Notes: generated by a model not told the origin, from the letters alone. DNA of 64,000 nucleotides from Actinotalea alkalitolerans (GCF_023369855.1 NZ_JAMBPP010000009.1:124001-188000); one strand, 5' to 3'. Positions 32,877 through 42,447 are shown, numbered from the stretch's first letter. Program-made: numbers and translations.

Positions 32877-33431
32877 GTGCCGGGCCTCGGCACGCTGACC
32901 TGGGTGGCAGCGCTGGACCACCCTGACCTCCTCGCCCCGGGCACGGCAGCTGCGCTGCGGTCCTGGGCCGACCGAGACGACCGCGTCGCCTCGCGGGTCA
33001 CCGTGGCCTCGATCGATCCCGACCTGGCCGACACCGTGGCCCTGACCGCCGCCTACGACCTGCCGCTGGACGCCTCGGCGAACTGCGTGGTCGTCGCGGG
33101 CCGCCGTGCCGGTGACGAACGGGTCGCGGCGGCGGTCGTCCTGGCCACGACCCGCGCCGACGTGAACTCGGCGATCAAGCGTCTGCTCGACGTCCGCAAG
33201 GCCTCGTTCCTGTCCATCGACCGTGCGGTCGCGGAGTCCGCGATGGAGTACGGCGGCATCACCCCCATCGGCCTGCCGGCCGGGTGGCGGGTGCTGGTGG
33301 ACTCGCGGGTCGCCGAGTCCGGTCCGGTGATCGTGGGCAGCGGGCTGCGTCGGTCGAAGGTCGCCATGCCCGGCGACCTGCTCGCCGCCATGCCCGGCGT
33401 CGAGGTCGTCGAGGGTCTGGCCCTGGACTGA
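32877..33431 (+). CDS. YbaK/EbsC-type aminoacyl-tRNA deacylase family protein
   Basis: 184 residues. The fold of prolyl-tRNA editing domains is visible from DTVALTAAYDLPLDASANCV (opening strand and helix), the basic helix NSAIKRLLDVRKASFLSID that includes the catalytic lysine, and the glycine loop MEYGGITPIGLPAGWRVLVD. These free-standing proteins hydrolyse mischarged tRNAs such as Cys-tRNA(Pro). The exact substrate is not predictable. GTG start four bases after the PEBP stop. It converges closely on the RNA methyltransferase gene. Confidence 0.85.
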   Translation: MPGLGTLTWVAALDHPDLLAPGTAAALRSWADRDDRVASRVTVASIDPDLADTVALTAAYDLPLDASANCVVVAGRRAGDERVAAAVVLATTRADVNSAIKRLLDVRKASFLSIDRAVAESAMEYGGITPIGLPAGWRVLVDSRVAESGPVIVGSGLRRSKVAMPGDLLAAMPGVEVVEGLALD

Positions 33432-33446
33432 CCCGGCCCGGTCGTC

Positions 33447-34295
33447 CTAGACCTCGCGGGTCGCCCAGAACGCGACGGCCGAGGCCGCGGCCACGTTGAG
33501 CGAGTCCACCCCTCCCGCCATCGGGATCCGCACCACCCGGTCGGCAGCCTGCACCGCCGCGCGCGAGAGCCCGTCGCCCTCGGTGCCGAGCACCAGCGCC
33601 AGTCGGTCCGGGGGCGCGGCGGCGAGCTCGTCGAGGGTCACCGCGTCGTCCGACAGCGCAAGGGCAGCCACGGTGAACCCGTCCTCGCGCAACGCGTCCA
33701 GGCCCGCGGGCCAGCTCTCCAGGCGGGTCCACGGCACCTGGAAGACCGTCCCCATGGAGACCCGTACGCTGCGCCGGTACAGCGGGTCGGCGCAGCGTGG
33801 CGAGACCAGCACCGCGTCGACCCCGAGCGCGGCGGCGCTGCGGAAGATCGCGCCGACATTGGTGTGGTCGACGATGTCCTCGAGGACCGCGACCCGGCGT
33901 GCGCCCGCTCCCCCACGCGCCGCGGCGAGCAGCTCGTGCACCGCGAGCAGCGGAGGGCGGTGCATGGCCGCGAGCGCACCGCGGTGCAGGTGGAAGCCGG
34001 TGATCGTCTCGAGCAGCCCGGCGTCGGCGACGAAGACCGGCACGTCGCCCTCGGGCCCGCCGCCGACGGCCTCGATGAGGTCCTCGAGGTCGGGCAGCCA
34101 GCGCGGGGCCATGAGCAGGGACCGAGGGCGGTGCCCGGCGGCCACCGCCCGACGGATGACCGTCGAGCTCTCGGCGATGTACAGGCCCTTGGCGGGCTCG
34201 TGCTTGGCACGCAGCGCGACGTCGGTCAGCCGCAGGTAGTCGCTCAGGCGCTCGTCGTCGGCCGAGGTCAGGTGATGGAGGGCCACGCGGGACAT
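33447..34295 (-). CDS. SPOUT (TrmH/SpoU) family RNA methyltransferase
   Basis: 282 residues. An N-terminal substrate-binding domain (SDYLRLTDVALRAKHEPAKG) precedes a SPOUT knot: motif 1 EDIVDHTNVGAIFRSAAALG, motif 2 LALVLGTEGDGLS, motif 3 IPMAGGVDSLNVAAASAV. These bind SAM in the trefoil knot and methylate a 2'-OH of tRNA or rRNA; the specific target is not given by sequence. Start at the ATG at 34295 (GAGAGG just upstream); an upstream in-frame extension is Arg-rich and unlikely. It converges on the YbaK gene with a 15-base gap. Confidence 0.92.
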   Translation of the reverse strand: MSRVALHHLTSADDERLSDYLRLTDVALRAKHEPAKGLYIAESSTVIRRAVAAGHRPRSLLMAPRWLPDLEDLIEAVGGGPEGDVPVFVADAGLLETITGFHLHRGALAAMHRPPLLAVHELLAAARGGAGARRVAVLEDIVDHTNVGAIFRSAAALGVDAVLVSPRCADPLYRRSVRVSMGTVFQVPWTRLESWPAGLDALREDGFTVAALALSDDAVTLDELAAAPPDRLALVLGTEGDGLSRAAVQAADRVVRIPMAGGVDSLNVAAASAVAFWATREV

Positions 34296-34329
34296 CCTCT
34301 CGCGGTCCGGTGCCCCGACCCGGCCGGGG

Positions 34330-36279
34330 TCAGTCGACCGACGCCGTCGCGGCGGCGAACTGGCTCGCGTACAGGGCCGCGTAGGCACCGCCCGCCCCGA
34401 GCAGCTCCGCGTGCGTGCCCTTCTCGACGATCTGCCCGCGGTCCATCACCAGGATCACGTCGGCGTCGCGGATGGTCGACAGGCGGTGCGCGATGACGAA
34501 CGAGGTCCGGCCCGAGCGCAGCGTGGCCATCGCCTGCTGCACGTGTACCTCGGTCCGCGTGTCCACCGAGGAGGTCGCCTCGTCCAGGATGAGGATCGTG
34601 GGGTCGGCCAGGAACGCGCGCGCGATGGTGATGAGCTGCTTCTCGCCCACGCTGACGTTGTTGCCCTCCTCGTCGATGACCGTCTCGTACCCGTCGGGCA
34701 GGCTGCGCACGAAGTGGTCGACCTCGGCGGCCCGGGCCGCCTCGACCACGTCCTGGTGGGTCGCGCCGATCCGGCCGTAGGCGATGTTGTCGGCAATGGT
34801 GCCGCCGAAGAGCCAGGTGTCCTGGAGCACCATCCCGATGCGGCGGCGCAGGTCCTCACGGTGCATCGTGGCCACGTCGACGCCGTCCAGCGTGATGCGG
34901 CCCGCGTCGACCTCGTAGAACCGCATGATGAGGTTGACCAGGGTGGTCTTCCCGGCCCCTGTGGGACCCACCACGGCCACGGTCTGGCCAGGCTCGGCGA
35001 CCAGGTCCAGGTCCTCGATCAGCGGGGTCTGCGGCTCGTAGCGGAACGAGACGCCCTCGAAGGCGACCCTGCCCCGCAGCGGCGGCTGGGGCGGGGTCGT
35101 GGGCTCCGGGGACTGCTCGGGGGCGTCCAGGAGCTCGAAGACCCGCTCGGCCGAGGCGATGCCCGACTGCAGCAGGTTGATCATCGCCGCGACCTGGGTG
35201 ATCGGCTGGGTGAACTGCCGGGAGTACTGGATGAAGGCCTGCACCTCGCCCAGGGTCAGCGAGCCCGAGGCCACTCTCAGCCCGCCGACCACAGCGATGG
35301 CCACGAAGTTCAGGTTCGCCACGAACATCATCGCGGGCTGGATCACGCCCGAGATGAACTGGGCCTTGAAGCTCGCGTCGTACAGCGCCTCGTTCTCGGT
35401 GTGGAAGGTGCGCGAGGCCGCGGCCTGCTGACCGAAGACCTTGACCAGCGCGTGGCCGGTGTACATCTCCTCGACGTGGGCATTGAGGGTCCCGGTGCGC
35501 TTCCACTGCTGGACGAACTGCGGCTTGGACCGCTTGGCGATCGCCGCGGTGACCACCCCCGCGACCGGGATGGTGAGCAGGGCGATCAGTGCGAGGAGCG
35601 GGGAGATCCAGAACATCATCACCAGCACGCCCAGGATGGTCAGCATCGCGGTGATCAGCTGGCTCAGGGTCTGCTGGAGCGTCTGGGCGAGGTTGTCGAT
35701 GTCGTTGGTCACCCGGGAGAGCAGCTCACCACGAGGCTGCTTGTCGACGTAGCCCAGGGGCAGCCGGCCGAGCTTGTCCTCGACGTCCTGGCGCAGCCGG
35801 TAGACGGTCCGCTGGACGGCGTGGGTGGTCAGCAGGCCCTGCAGCCAGCCGAACAGCCAGGCTCCGACGTACAGCGCGAGCACCCCGAGCAGCACCACCT
35901 GCAGGGCCGCGAAGTCCACCCCCTGGCCGGGGACGACGTCCATCGCGGCGAGCATGTCGGCCTGGGTCTGCTGGCCCTGCGCGCGCAGCGCCGCGACCGC
36001 CTCGTCCTGGGTGATCTCCCCGCTGAGCCGGCCGCCGATCACCCCGTCGAAGATGATGTTCGTCGCATGGCCCAGGATTCGCGGGCCGAGCACCGAGAGC
36101 GCGACGCTCACGACCGTCAGGGCGATGACCGCGAGGAGCACGAGCCGTTCGGGCCGCAGCACGCCCAGCAGCCGACGGGCCGAGCCCCGGAAGTCCGACG
36201 CCTTGGCCACGGGCATGCCGGCCACGCCGTGGCCCATCGGGCCCTGGGGGCGCACCGGGGGGCGCGTGACGGCGCTCAT
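34330..36279 (-). CDS. ABC exporter half with canonical ATP site, signature degenerate
   Basis: 649 residues: membrane domain of six helices (about residues 40-330) then an ATPase domain. Walker [10 protein letters not shown], Walker [12 protein letters not shown] with catalytic Glu, and H-loop IAHRLS are canonical. The signature motif reads VSVGEKQ instead of LSGGQ. Such half-transporters pair with a partner whose Walker B/H-loop is altered, giving one working and one degenerate ATP site; the partner is the next upstream gene. Substrate unknown; lipid or drug export is usual. The ATG overlaps the partner's stop by four bases. Confidence 0.93.
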   Translation of the reverse strand: MSAVTRPPVRPQGPMGHGVAGMPVAKASDFRGSARRLLGVLRPERLVLLAVIALTVVSVALSVLGPRILGHATNIIFDGVIGGRLSGEITQDEAVAALRAQGQQTQADMLAAMDVVPGQGVDFAALQVVLLGVLALYVGAWLFGWLQGLLTTHAVQRTVYRLRQDVEDKLGRLPLGYVDKQPRGELLSRVTNDIDNLAQTLQQTLSQLITAMLTILGVLVMMFWISPLLALIALLTIPVAGVVTAAIAKRSKPQFVQQWKRTGTLNAHVEEMYTGHALVKVFGQQAAASRTFHTENEALYDASFKAQFISGVIQPAMMFVANLNFVAIAVVGGLRVASGSLTLGEVQAFIQYSRQFTQPITQVAAMINLLQSGIASAERVFELLDAPEQSPEPTTPPQPPLRGRVAFEGVSFRYEPQTPLIEDLDLVAEPGQTVAVVGPTGAGKTTLVNLIMRFYEVDAGRITLDGVDVATMHREDLRRRIGMVLQDTWLFGGTIADNIAYGRIGATHQDVVEAARAAEVDHFVRSLPDGYETVIDEEGNNVSVGEKQLITIARAFLADPTILILDEATSSVDTRTEVHVQQAMATLRSGRTSFVIAHRLSTIRDADVILVMDRGQIVEKGTHAELLGAGGAYAALYASQFAAATASVD

Positions 36280-38006
36280 GCGGCCTCCTTCTCGCTGACC
36301 TGGGAGAGCACGATCTCGCGGTAGGTCTCGTTGTCCGCCATGAGCTCGGCGTGCGTCCCCGCGCCGACCACGGCGCCCTGGTCGAGCACGATGATCCGGT
36401 CGGCGGTGCGGATGGTGCTGACCCGCTGCGCGACGATCAGCACGGTGGCCTCCCGGGTCTCAGGGGCCAGCGCCTGGCGCAGAGCCGCGTCGGTCGCGAA
36501 GTCCAGGGCCGAGAAGGAGTCGTCGAAGAGGTAGATGCCGGGCTTGCGGACCAGGGCACGGGCGATCGCCAGGCGCTGACGCTGACCGCCCGAGACGTTG
36601 GTGCCGCCCTGGCTGATCTCGGCGTCGAGCCCGCCCATCTCCCGGACGAACTCGGCGGCCTGGGCCACCTCGAGCGCGTGCCAGAGCTCGGTCTCGGTCG
36701 CCTCGGGCCGGCCGTAGCGCAGGTTGGAGCCGACGCTCCCCGAGAACAGGTAGGGCTTCTGCGGCACCAGGCCGATCTTGCCCCACAGGACGTCCTGCGC
36801 GAGGTCGCGCACGTCCACGCCGTCGACCAGGACGGCGCCACCTGTCGCGTCGAACAGCCGCGGCACCAGGCCCAGGAGCGTGGTCTTGCCGGAGCCGGTC
36901 GAGCCGATGATCGCGGTGGTACGGCCCGGCACCGCCTCGAGGTCGATGCCGCGCAGCACGGGCTGCTCGGCCCCCGGGTAGCGGAACTCGACGTCGCGCA
37001 TCTCCAGGTGACCACGCAGCTCGACCGAGGCGATCGGACGGGCGGCGGGCACCACGGTCGAGTCGGTGTCCAGGACCTCGCGGATGCGCTCGGCCGAGAC
37101 CTCGGCCCGTGGGACGAGCATGAACATCATCACGGCCATCATCACGGCCATGAGGATCTGCATCATGTAGCTGAGGAAGGCGACCAGCGAGCCGACCTGC
37201 ATCCCGCCGCTGTCGATCCGGCCGGCGCCGAACCACAGGATCGCGACGCTCGACAGGTTCATGATCAGCATGACGGTCGGGAAGGTCAGCGCCATCAGCC
37301 GCCCGACCCCCACCGCCACGACCCGCAGGTCGTCGTTGGCCCCCGCGAACCGTTCCCGCTCGTGGGTGTCGCGCACGAACGCACGGATCACCCGGATGCC
37401 ACCGATCTGCTCGCGCAGGATCCGGTTGATCGCATCGATGCGCACCTGCATGCTGCGGAACAGCGGACGCATCCGCCATACCGCCACGGCCAGCACTGCC
37501 ACCAGCAGCGGGACGACCACGAGCAGCAGCGCCGAGAGCTGGACGTCCTCGCGCACGGCCATGAACACCCCGCCGACCACCATCACCGGGGCGGCGATCA
37601 TCAGGGTCAGGCTCAGCAGGACGACCATCTGCACCTGCTGGACGTCGTTGGTGGTGCGGGTGATCAGCGAGGGGGCGCCGAAGTGCCCCATCTCGCGCGC
37701 CGAGAAGGTCTGGACGTGGTCGAACACCGATGCCCGCACGTCGCGCCCGAGGGACATCGCGACCCGGGCCCCCACGTAGACCGCGGCGACCGCGCAGAGC
37801 ACCTGCACGAGGGTGATGGCGAGCATCACCCCACCCGTGCGCAGGATGTAGCTCGTGTCGCCCAGCGCGACCCCCTGGTCGATCAGGTCGGCGTTCAGGC
37901 TCGGCAGGTAGAGGTTGGCCATCGCCTGGACGAGCTGGAGCACCACGACCGCCCCGAGCAGGCGTCGGTAGGGACGCAGGTGCACCCGCAGCAGCCCGAT
38001 CAGCAC
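36276..38006 (-). CDS. ABC exporter half with degenerate Walker B and H-loop
   Basis: 576 residues, six-helix membrane domain plus ATPase. Walker [10 protein letters not shown] and signature VSGGQRQ are canonical, but the Walker B catalytic Glu is Asp ([11 protein letters not shown]) and the H-loop His is Gln (IVAQRVS). Together with the partner's degenerate VSVGE signature this forms exactly one non-hydrolysing site, as in heterodimeric exporters of the BmrCD/TM287-288 type. The GTG at 38006 has GGAGG four bases upstream and overlaps the tetR stop by seven bases, so tetR and both ABC genes form one operon. Confidence 0.92.
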   Translation of the reverse strand: MLIGLLRVHLRPYRRLLGAVVVLQLVQAMANLYLPSLNADLIDQGVALGDTSYILRTGGVMLAITLVQVLCAVAAVYVGARVAMSLGRDVRASVFDHVQTFSAREMGHFGAPSLITRTTNDVQQVQMVVLLSLTLMIAAPVMVVGGVFMAVREDVQLSALLLVVVPLLVAVLAVAVWRMRPLFRSMQVRIDAINRILREQIGGIRVIRAFVRDTHERERFAGANDDLRVVAVGVGRLMALTFPTVMLIMNLSSVAILWFGAGRIDSGGMQVGSLVAFLSYMMQILMAVMMAVMMFMLVPRAEVSAERIREVLDTDSTVVPAARPIASVELRGHLEMRDVEFRYPGAEQPVLRGIDLEAVPGRTTAIIGSTGSGKTTLLGLVPRLFDATGGAVLVDGVDVRDLAQDVLWGKIGLVPQKPYLFSGSVGSNLRYGRPEATETELWHALEVAQAAEFVREMGGLDAEISQGGTNVSGGQRQRLAIARALVRKPGIYLFDDSFSALDFATDAALRQALAPETREATVLIVAQRVSTIRTADRIIVLDQGAVVGAGTHAELMADNETYREIVLSQVSEKEAA

Positions 38007-38752
38007 GAGCCCTCCGGCGTGCGCAGGGCGCCGTCGAGGAAGACGTCGACCAGGTCGTGGGGCCCGAGCGCGGCGAGGGCCTCCTGGGTGAGAGGTCGTG
38101 AGGCGGTCAGCACGAGGCCGACGACCAGGTGGGCGCACAGCCCCGGGTCCAGACGCAGCCGCTCCTGGTGGGGGGCGAGCAGCGTCCGGATCGCCTCGGT
38201 CACGACCTCGATCTGGTGCATCCCCTGCCGGTGGGCGCCCGGGCCGCGAGGGTGGGTGTGAGGGTCGTCCGTGCTCGGGGAGCCCGCGGCATGCTCCTGC
38301 TCGGCCAGCTGGTGCGCCACGGTCAGCACGCGGGCGGCGTCTCGGGAGCGCTCGAGCAGCGAGCCGACCGCGACGTGCAGGGTCGCGCGCAGGTCGGTGC
38401 CGGGCTCGATCGCGGCCAGGTCCTCGAGGAAGGGTGTGGGGTCCACGGCCTGGTGCAGGGCGGCGCGTACCAGGGAGTCCTTGTCCGGGAAGACGCGGAA
38501 CAGGGTGCCCTCGGCGACCTCCGCCGCGGCGGCCAGCTCACGGGTGGTCACGCTGGTCCCCCGCGCGCAGAGCAGGGGGACGACGGCGCGCACGATGGCG
38601 GCTCGCCGGTCGTCGGCGGCCATCGGTGCGGCGCGGCCGGTGCGGCACGCGCTGCGGTCGGCGTCCTGGCCGCTCGGTGCGGGAGGCTCGCCCGGATCGG
38701 CGCCCGGAGCAGGGGGTGGGGAGCCGTCGGAGGGCGACGTCACGGTGATCAC
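38000..38752 (-). CDS. TetR-family repressor of the heterodimeric ABC exporter
   Basis: 250 residues. A low-complexity N-terminal extension (about 40 residues, Pro/Gly/Asp-rich) precedes the TetR DNA-binding domain: RRAAIVRAVVPLLCARGTSV followed by TTRELAAAAEVAEGTLFRVF (helix-turn-helix) and PDKDSLVRAALHQ. The rest is a helical ligand-binding domain. The GTG at 38752 has TAGGCT six bases upstream (38759-38764). An internal start would remove the extension. A 20-bp palindrome just upstream (38767-38786) is the likely operator, and the gene heads the ABC exporter operon, so self- and transporter-repression is expected. Confidence 0.92.
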   Translation of the reverse strand: MITVTSPSDGSPPPAPGADPGEPPAPSGQDADRSACRTGRAAPMAADDRRAAIVRAVVPLLCARGTSVTTRELAAAAEVAEGTLFRVFPDKDSLVRAALHQAVDPTPFLEDLAAIEPGTDLRATLHVAVGSLLERSRDAARVLTVAHQLAEQEHAAGSPSTDDPHTHPRGPGAHRQGMHQIEVVTEAIRTLLAPHQERLRLDPGLCAHLVVGLVLTASRPLTQEALAALGPHDLVDVFLDGALRTPEGSC

Positions 38753-38766
38753 CCGCGCAGCCTACA

Positions 38767-38786
38767 CTGAGTGAGCACTCACTCAG
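38767..38786. promoter_or_regulatory. Palindromic TetR operator
   Basis: CTGAGTGAGCACTCACTCAG: two perfect nine-base arms (38767-38775, 38778-38786) around CA. It sits three bases upstream of the TAGGCT -10 hexamer, so a bound repressor would cover the promoter. T-G-A-G-T-G-A type half-sites are typical of TetR/ABC-exporter operators. Confidence 0.85.
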
Positions 38787-38825
38787 GCGTTGCCCCAGGG
38801 CAGCCGCACCCGTCGAGCAGGACGA

Positions 38826-38864
38826 CGGCCCCGGTCCGGACCGTGGAGGTCCTGACCGGGGCCG
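38826..38864 (-). terminator. Terminator of the nfeD-SPFH operon
   Basis: CGGCCCCGGTC (38826-38836) pairs perfectly with GACCGGGGCCG (38854-38864), an 11-bp stem with a 17-base loop, 20 bases beyond the SPFH stop. Confidence 0.75.
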
Positions 38865-38883
38865 AGGCCGTGCCGGGTCGCGG

Positions 38884-40092
38884 CTAAGAGGGCTGCGACT
38901 CCCCCGCGCCCGTCGCGGGAGGAGCCTGCGGCGAGCCACCGTCGTCGGACGCCGGGGCGGGCGCCCCCGACCCCTGCGGTGCGCCACCGCCGCTCGGGGT
39001 GACGCCCCGCGCGCGGGTGCCCCCGCCCAGCGTGCCGGCACTCGTCGCGTCCTTGGCCGCCGCCTCGGAGTCGCGTCGCGCCTCGGCGAGCGCCTGCGCC
39101 GGATCCGTCAGCGCCGCCGGGGGCAGCTCGTCCCCCTTGAGAGGCGACGTGCCCGGCGGGCGTCCGCTGCTGGTGACACCACTCTCACCGTCCCCGCCGC
39201 CGGTGAAGCCCTTGGACACGGCGTTGAGAGCAGCGGTGAACTCGGTCGGGATGAACCAGACCTTGTTCGACTCCGTCTGGGCGATCTCGGGCAGCATCTG
39301 CAGGTACTGGTAGGCCAGCAGCTTGGGGTCGGCGTCGCCCCGGTGGATGGCGTCGAAGACCTGCAGGATCGCCCGCGCCTCACCCTCGGCGTTGAGGATC
39401 GCCGCCTGGGCATTGCCCTCGGCGCGCAGGATCGCCGACTGCTTCTCACCCTCGGCCGTCAGGATCGCCGACTGCTTGACACCTTCGGCGGTCAGGATCG
39501 CCGCACGCCGATCACGCTCGGCGCGCATCTGCTGCTCCATCGAACCCTGGATGGACTGCGGCGGGTCGATCGACTTGAGCTCGACGCGGTTGACACGCAC
39601 CCCCCACCTACCGGTGGCCTCGTCGAGCACACCGCGCAGCTGACCGTTGATCTGGTCACGACTGGTCAGGGTCTGCTCGAGGTCCATCGAGCCGACGACG
39701 TTACGCAGCGTGGTGACGGTCAGCTGCTCGATGCCCTGGATGTAGTTCGCGATCTCGTAGACCGCTGAGCGTGGCTCGGTGACCTGGAAGTAGATGACCG
39801 TGTCGATGCTCACCACGAGGTTGTCGGAGGTGATCACCGGCTGCGGGGGGAACGACACGACCTGCTCACGCAGGTCGACCGAGGCCCGAACCCGGTCGAC
39901 GAACGGGATGAGCAGGTGCAGACCGGCGTCCATGGTCCGCGAGTAGCGGCCCAGCCGCTCGACGATGATCGCGACCGCCTGAGGCACGATCCGCACGGCA
40001 CGGACGAGGGTGACGACGACGAACAGGGCCACCAGGGCCAGCACGAGGTAGAGGATGAACTGGTTGGCGGCGATGGTCGGGCTCTCTATCAC
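38884..40092 (-). CDS. SPFH/stomatin-type (paraslipin) membrane protein
   Basis: 402 residues. One N-terminal helix (FILYLVLALVALFVVVTLV) is followed by the SPFH core: RIVPQAVAIIVERLGRYSRT, then TVIYFQVTEPRSAVYEIANY and GSMDLEQTLTSRDQINGQLR. A coiled-coil region carries four 11-residue repeats (A-I-L-x-A-E-G pattern) from about residue 196. The C-terminal 110 residues are Gly/Pro/Ala-rich and disordered. Slipins form oligomeric membrane microdomains and work with NfeD proteins. GTG start with AGGAGG seven bases upstream, overlapping the nfeD stop (GTGA). Confidence 0.93.
   Translation of the reverse strand: MIESPTIAANQFILYLVLALVALFVVVTLVRAVRIVPQAVAIIVERLGRYSRTMDAGLHLLIPFVDRVRASVDLREQVVSFPPQPVITSDNLVVSIDTVIYFQVTEPRSAVYEIANYIQGIEQLTVTTLRNVVGSMDLEQTLTSRDQINGQLRGVLDEATGRWGVRVNRVELKSIDPPQSIQGSMEQQMRAERDRRAAILTAEGVKQSAILTAEGEKQSAILRAEGNAQAAILNAEGEARAILQVFDAIHRGDADPKLLAYQYLQMLPEIAQTESNKVWFIPTEFTAALNAVSKGFTGGGDGESGVTSSGRPPGTSPLKGDELPPAALTDPAQALAEARRDSEAAAKDATSAGTLGGGTRARGVTPSGGGAPQGSGAPAPASDDGGSPQAPPATGAGESQPS
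39364..39503 (-). repeat. 33-bp tandem repeats inside the SPFH coiled coil
   Basis: A block containing AGGATCGCC recurs at about 39365, 39397, 39429, 39461 and 39494, roughly every 33 bases. At protein level it encodes S/A-A-I-L-x-A-E-G-x-x-x units typical of the slipin coiled coil, where repeat number can vary. Confidence 0.7.
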
Positions 40093-40604
40093 GTGCGGTC
40101 CTCCTGGATGTCGGTCTGCGGTGAGGTGGCCGGGATGTCGGGCGGGTCCTGAGGTTCGGCGTCGAGCGGTCCGACCACGGCCGTCGCTCCCTCGATGCGC
40201 AGCACCCGCACCGAGATGTCGGCCGGGTAGGTGCGTCCGGGGGCCTCCGCCCGGGCCGACCACACCTCGCCGACCAGCTTGATCTGCCCCCCGCGGTCGG
40301 TGACCTCGGTCATCGTCACCGCGTGACGCCCGACCTGCGCGGCAGCGTTCGTCTCGACCAGGGGCATGCGCTTGCGCAGGTTGCGCAGCAGGTACGGGCG
40401 CAGCACGATCAGGAAGAACAGCGAGGTGAGTGCGAAGGTCAGCACCTGCACCGTGACGTTGGCCCCGAGCTGGCTCGCGACGAGTGCCGCGAGGGCGCCG
40501 CCGGCGAACATCAGCAGCACGAGGTCGAGGGTCAGGATCTCGATCACGCCGAGCGCCACAGCGGCCACCAGCCACCAGAGCCAGTGGATCTCGATCTGGT
40601 CCAT
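40089..40604 (-). CDS. NfeD-family membrane protein partnered with SPFH protein
   Basis: 171 residues. Two or three N-terminal helices (WLWWLVAAVALGVIEILT, LVLLMFAGGALAALVASQL, VQVLTFALTSLFFLIVL) precede a C-terminal OB-fold domain (VGRHAVTMTEVTDRGGQIKL ... RTYPADISVRVLRIEGATAV V). This is the short NfeD type lacking the ClpP-like protease domain. NfeD and SPFH proteins form membrane complexes thought to organise membrane microdomains. The ATG at 40604 has GAGGGGA upstream. Its stop overlaps the SPFH start by four bases. Confidence 0.92.
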   Translation of the reverse strand: MDQIEIHWLWWLVAAVALGVIEILTLDLVLLMFAGGALAALVASQLGANVTVQVLTFALTSLFFLIVLRPYLLRNLRKRMPLVETNAAAQVGRHAVTMTEVTDRGGQIKLVGEVWSARAEAPGRTYPADISVRVLRIEGATAVVGPLDAEPQDPPDIPATSPQTDIQEDRT

Positions 40605-40706
40605 GCGTCCCCTCACCCCGTGGCAGGCGGGTCCGGACGACGCCGTCCTGCCCGTCCGATCCTAGTCAGTGCCGCACCGACCGGGCATGTCGACGGACCA
40701 CCGGTC

Positions 40707-41492
40707 TCAGGTGCGCGACCGGGCGGTCCACCGGTGGTCGTGCCGCTCGACCACGAGGTCCACCCCGAAGGTCTGGGACAGGTTCTGCGGCGTCAACGTC
40801 TCCTCGAGCGGACCGGCGGCATGGACCGCTCCGTCGCGCAGCAGCAGGGCATGCGTGAAGCCCGCGGGGATCTCCTCGACGTGGTGGGTCACCAGGACCA
40901 GCACGGGCGAGCGAGGGTCCGCGGCGATCTCGGAGAGCGCGGCGACGAGCTCCTCGCGGCCGCCGAGGTCAAGACCCGCGGCCGGCTCGTCGAGCAGCAG
41001 CAGCTCAGGATCGGTCATCAAGGACCGGGCGATCTGGGTGCGCTTGCGCTCGCCCTCGCTCAAGGTGCCGAACCTGCGCCCGGCCAGGTGCCCGACACCG
41101 AAGACGTCCAGCAGCGCCCGGGCTCGCTCGTGGTCCAGGGCCTCGTACTGCTCGCGCCAGCGGCCGGTCATCCCGTAGGCAGCGGTCAGGACCACGTCCA
41201 CGACCGTCTCGGAGCCGGCGATGCGGTCGGCCAGGGCCGCGGAGGTCACCCCGATCCGCGGCCTCAGCTCGAAGACGTCCACCGCACCGAGCCGGGAGCC
41301 GAGGACGTCCGCCGTCCCCGAGCTGGGGTGCATCGCCCCCGAGGCGATCTGCAGCAGCGTCGTCTTCCCGGCTCCGTTGCGGCCCAGGACGACCCAGCGG
41401 TCGCCGTCGTCGACCGTCCACGTGACGCGGTCGAGGATCGTCTTGGGTCCCCTGCGCAGGCTCACGTCCTGCAGGTCCAGCACCGTGCTCAT
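40707..41492 (-). CDS. Stand-alone ABC ATP-binding protein (YlmA/ModF-like)
   Basis: 261 residues, one ATPase domain: Walker A GRNGAGKTT, signature LSEGERKRTQIARSL, Walker B LLLLDEPAAGLD and H-loop LVTHH. The D-V-S-L-R-R-G-P-K-T-I-L-D-R-V-T-W-T-V opening and the signature starting LSEGE resemble YlmA/ModF-type ATPases. No membrane subunit lies nearby, so it may pair with a distant permease or act without one. Start at 41492 has TAGGGT eight bases upstream (41501-41506), no Shine-Dalgarno. Confidence 0.88.
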   Translation of the reverse strand: MSTVLDLQDVSLRRGPKTILDRVTWTVDDGDRWVVLGRNGAGKTTLLQIASGAMHPSSGTADVLGSRLGAVDVFELRPRIGVTSAALADRIAGSETVVDVVLTAAYGMTGRWREQYEALDHERARALLDVFGVGHLAGRRFGTLSEGERKRTQIARSLMTDPELLLLDEPAAGLDLGGREELVAALSEIAADPRSPVLVLVTHHVEEIPAGFTHALLLRDGAVHAAGPLEETLTPQNLSQTFGVDLVVERHDHRWTARSRT

Positions 41493-41589
41493 GAGGATCG
41501 ACCCTAACGTGCCTGCCTGCTCGCGCCTCACCGGAGCGCCGGACCGGCACCGCGGCCCGGTCGTCGCGGTGAGCACGTAGGTTGGTCGG

Positions 41590-42408
41590 ATGGATCGCGC
41601 CGAGCTGCTGCTGACCCCGGCCCGCTCCGTGCTGCTCGCCCTGTGGGGCCAGCACCTCGGCTCGGGGGCAGTCCCGCTGCGGTCCGCGATCGACGCCGTC
41701 GAGGGCGACGACGAGCCGCACGTGGTGGACGCCGCCTCGCTCGGCCCAGACGGGCCGACCACGCTTCCGGACCTGCTCGCCGACTGGGCCGAGGGCAGCC
41801 GGACCCTCGCGGCCGCCCTGCCCTCGCCGGGAGACCTCGCGGGTGTCCCTGCGGCGGTGAGCGGAGCCGCGGCCGATGCCGGGGAGTGCGTCCTGGCGCG
41901 GACCGCGAACGGGACCTACGCCGCCGTCCCGGTGATCGAGGAGTTCGGCAGCGTCTACGAGACCGGCCACCTCGTCACCTGGACGGTGCACCGCGTCCCG
42001 GAGTGGCAGACCGTGCTGATGGGCGCTGTGGGGTCGCTGGCCGAGGCCGAGCGCGACCTGCGGACCGCCCTGCTGGCCTCGACCGACGCGTTGGCCTCGC
42101 TCGACGTCGCCCGGTGGCGTCCCGATGCGGCCGAGGCCATCGCGACCCTCCGGTCGCAGGACCCTGCCGCGGGTCTCCTCCCCCCGACCCTGGACCCCCG
42201 TCGGGTCAGGGTGCTGACCCTCGCCCTGCGACTGCGTGGGATCGTCGCGCTGGCCACGGCCGACGACGGCGGCGCCGTCAACCTGTGGCAGGCGGACCAG
42301 CGGTCCACGGCCCTGCGCGAGATCGACCGGGCGGCCCGCCGCGCGCTCTCCTCGGCGACGCTCGTGACCGACGACCACGCTCGGGGCACCGCGCCGCTGG
42401 GCGGATGA
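41590..42408 (+). CDS. Conserved actinobacterial protein, unknown function
   Basis: 272 residues starting MDRAELLLTPARSVLLALWG. The protein is mostly helical with a central strand-rich part (CVLARTANGTYAAVPVIEEF ... HLVTWTVHRVPEWQTVLMG). No catalytic motif, membrane segment or signal peptide is visible, and I do not recognise a family. Position next to glgA on the opposite strand is typical of this actinobacterial neighbourhood. TAGGTT (41578-41583) sits six bases before the ATG, so it is leaderless. It is divergent from the YlmA-like gene. Confidence 0.7.
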   Translation: MDRAELLLTPARSVLLALWGQHLGSGAVPLRSAIDAVEGDDEPHVVDAASLGPDGPTTLPDLLADWAEGSRTLAAALPSPGDLAGVPAAVSGAAADAGECVLARTANGTYAAVPVIEEFGSVYETGHLVTWTVHRVPEWQTVLMGAVGSLAEAERDLRTALLASTDALASLDVARWRPDAAEAIATLRSQDPAAGLLPPTLDPRRVRVLTLALRLRGIVALATADDGGAVNLWQADQRSTALREIDRAARRALSSATLVTDDHARGTAPLGG

Positions 42409-42447
42409 CCGCGCTCGACGGGTGGCTGCTCAGCCGATGGTGGTCGC

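Noticed and set aside
34411-36324. Long plus-strand open frames opposite the two ABC exporter genes
   Set aside because: No recognisable protein; the minus-strand frames carry all ABC motifs.
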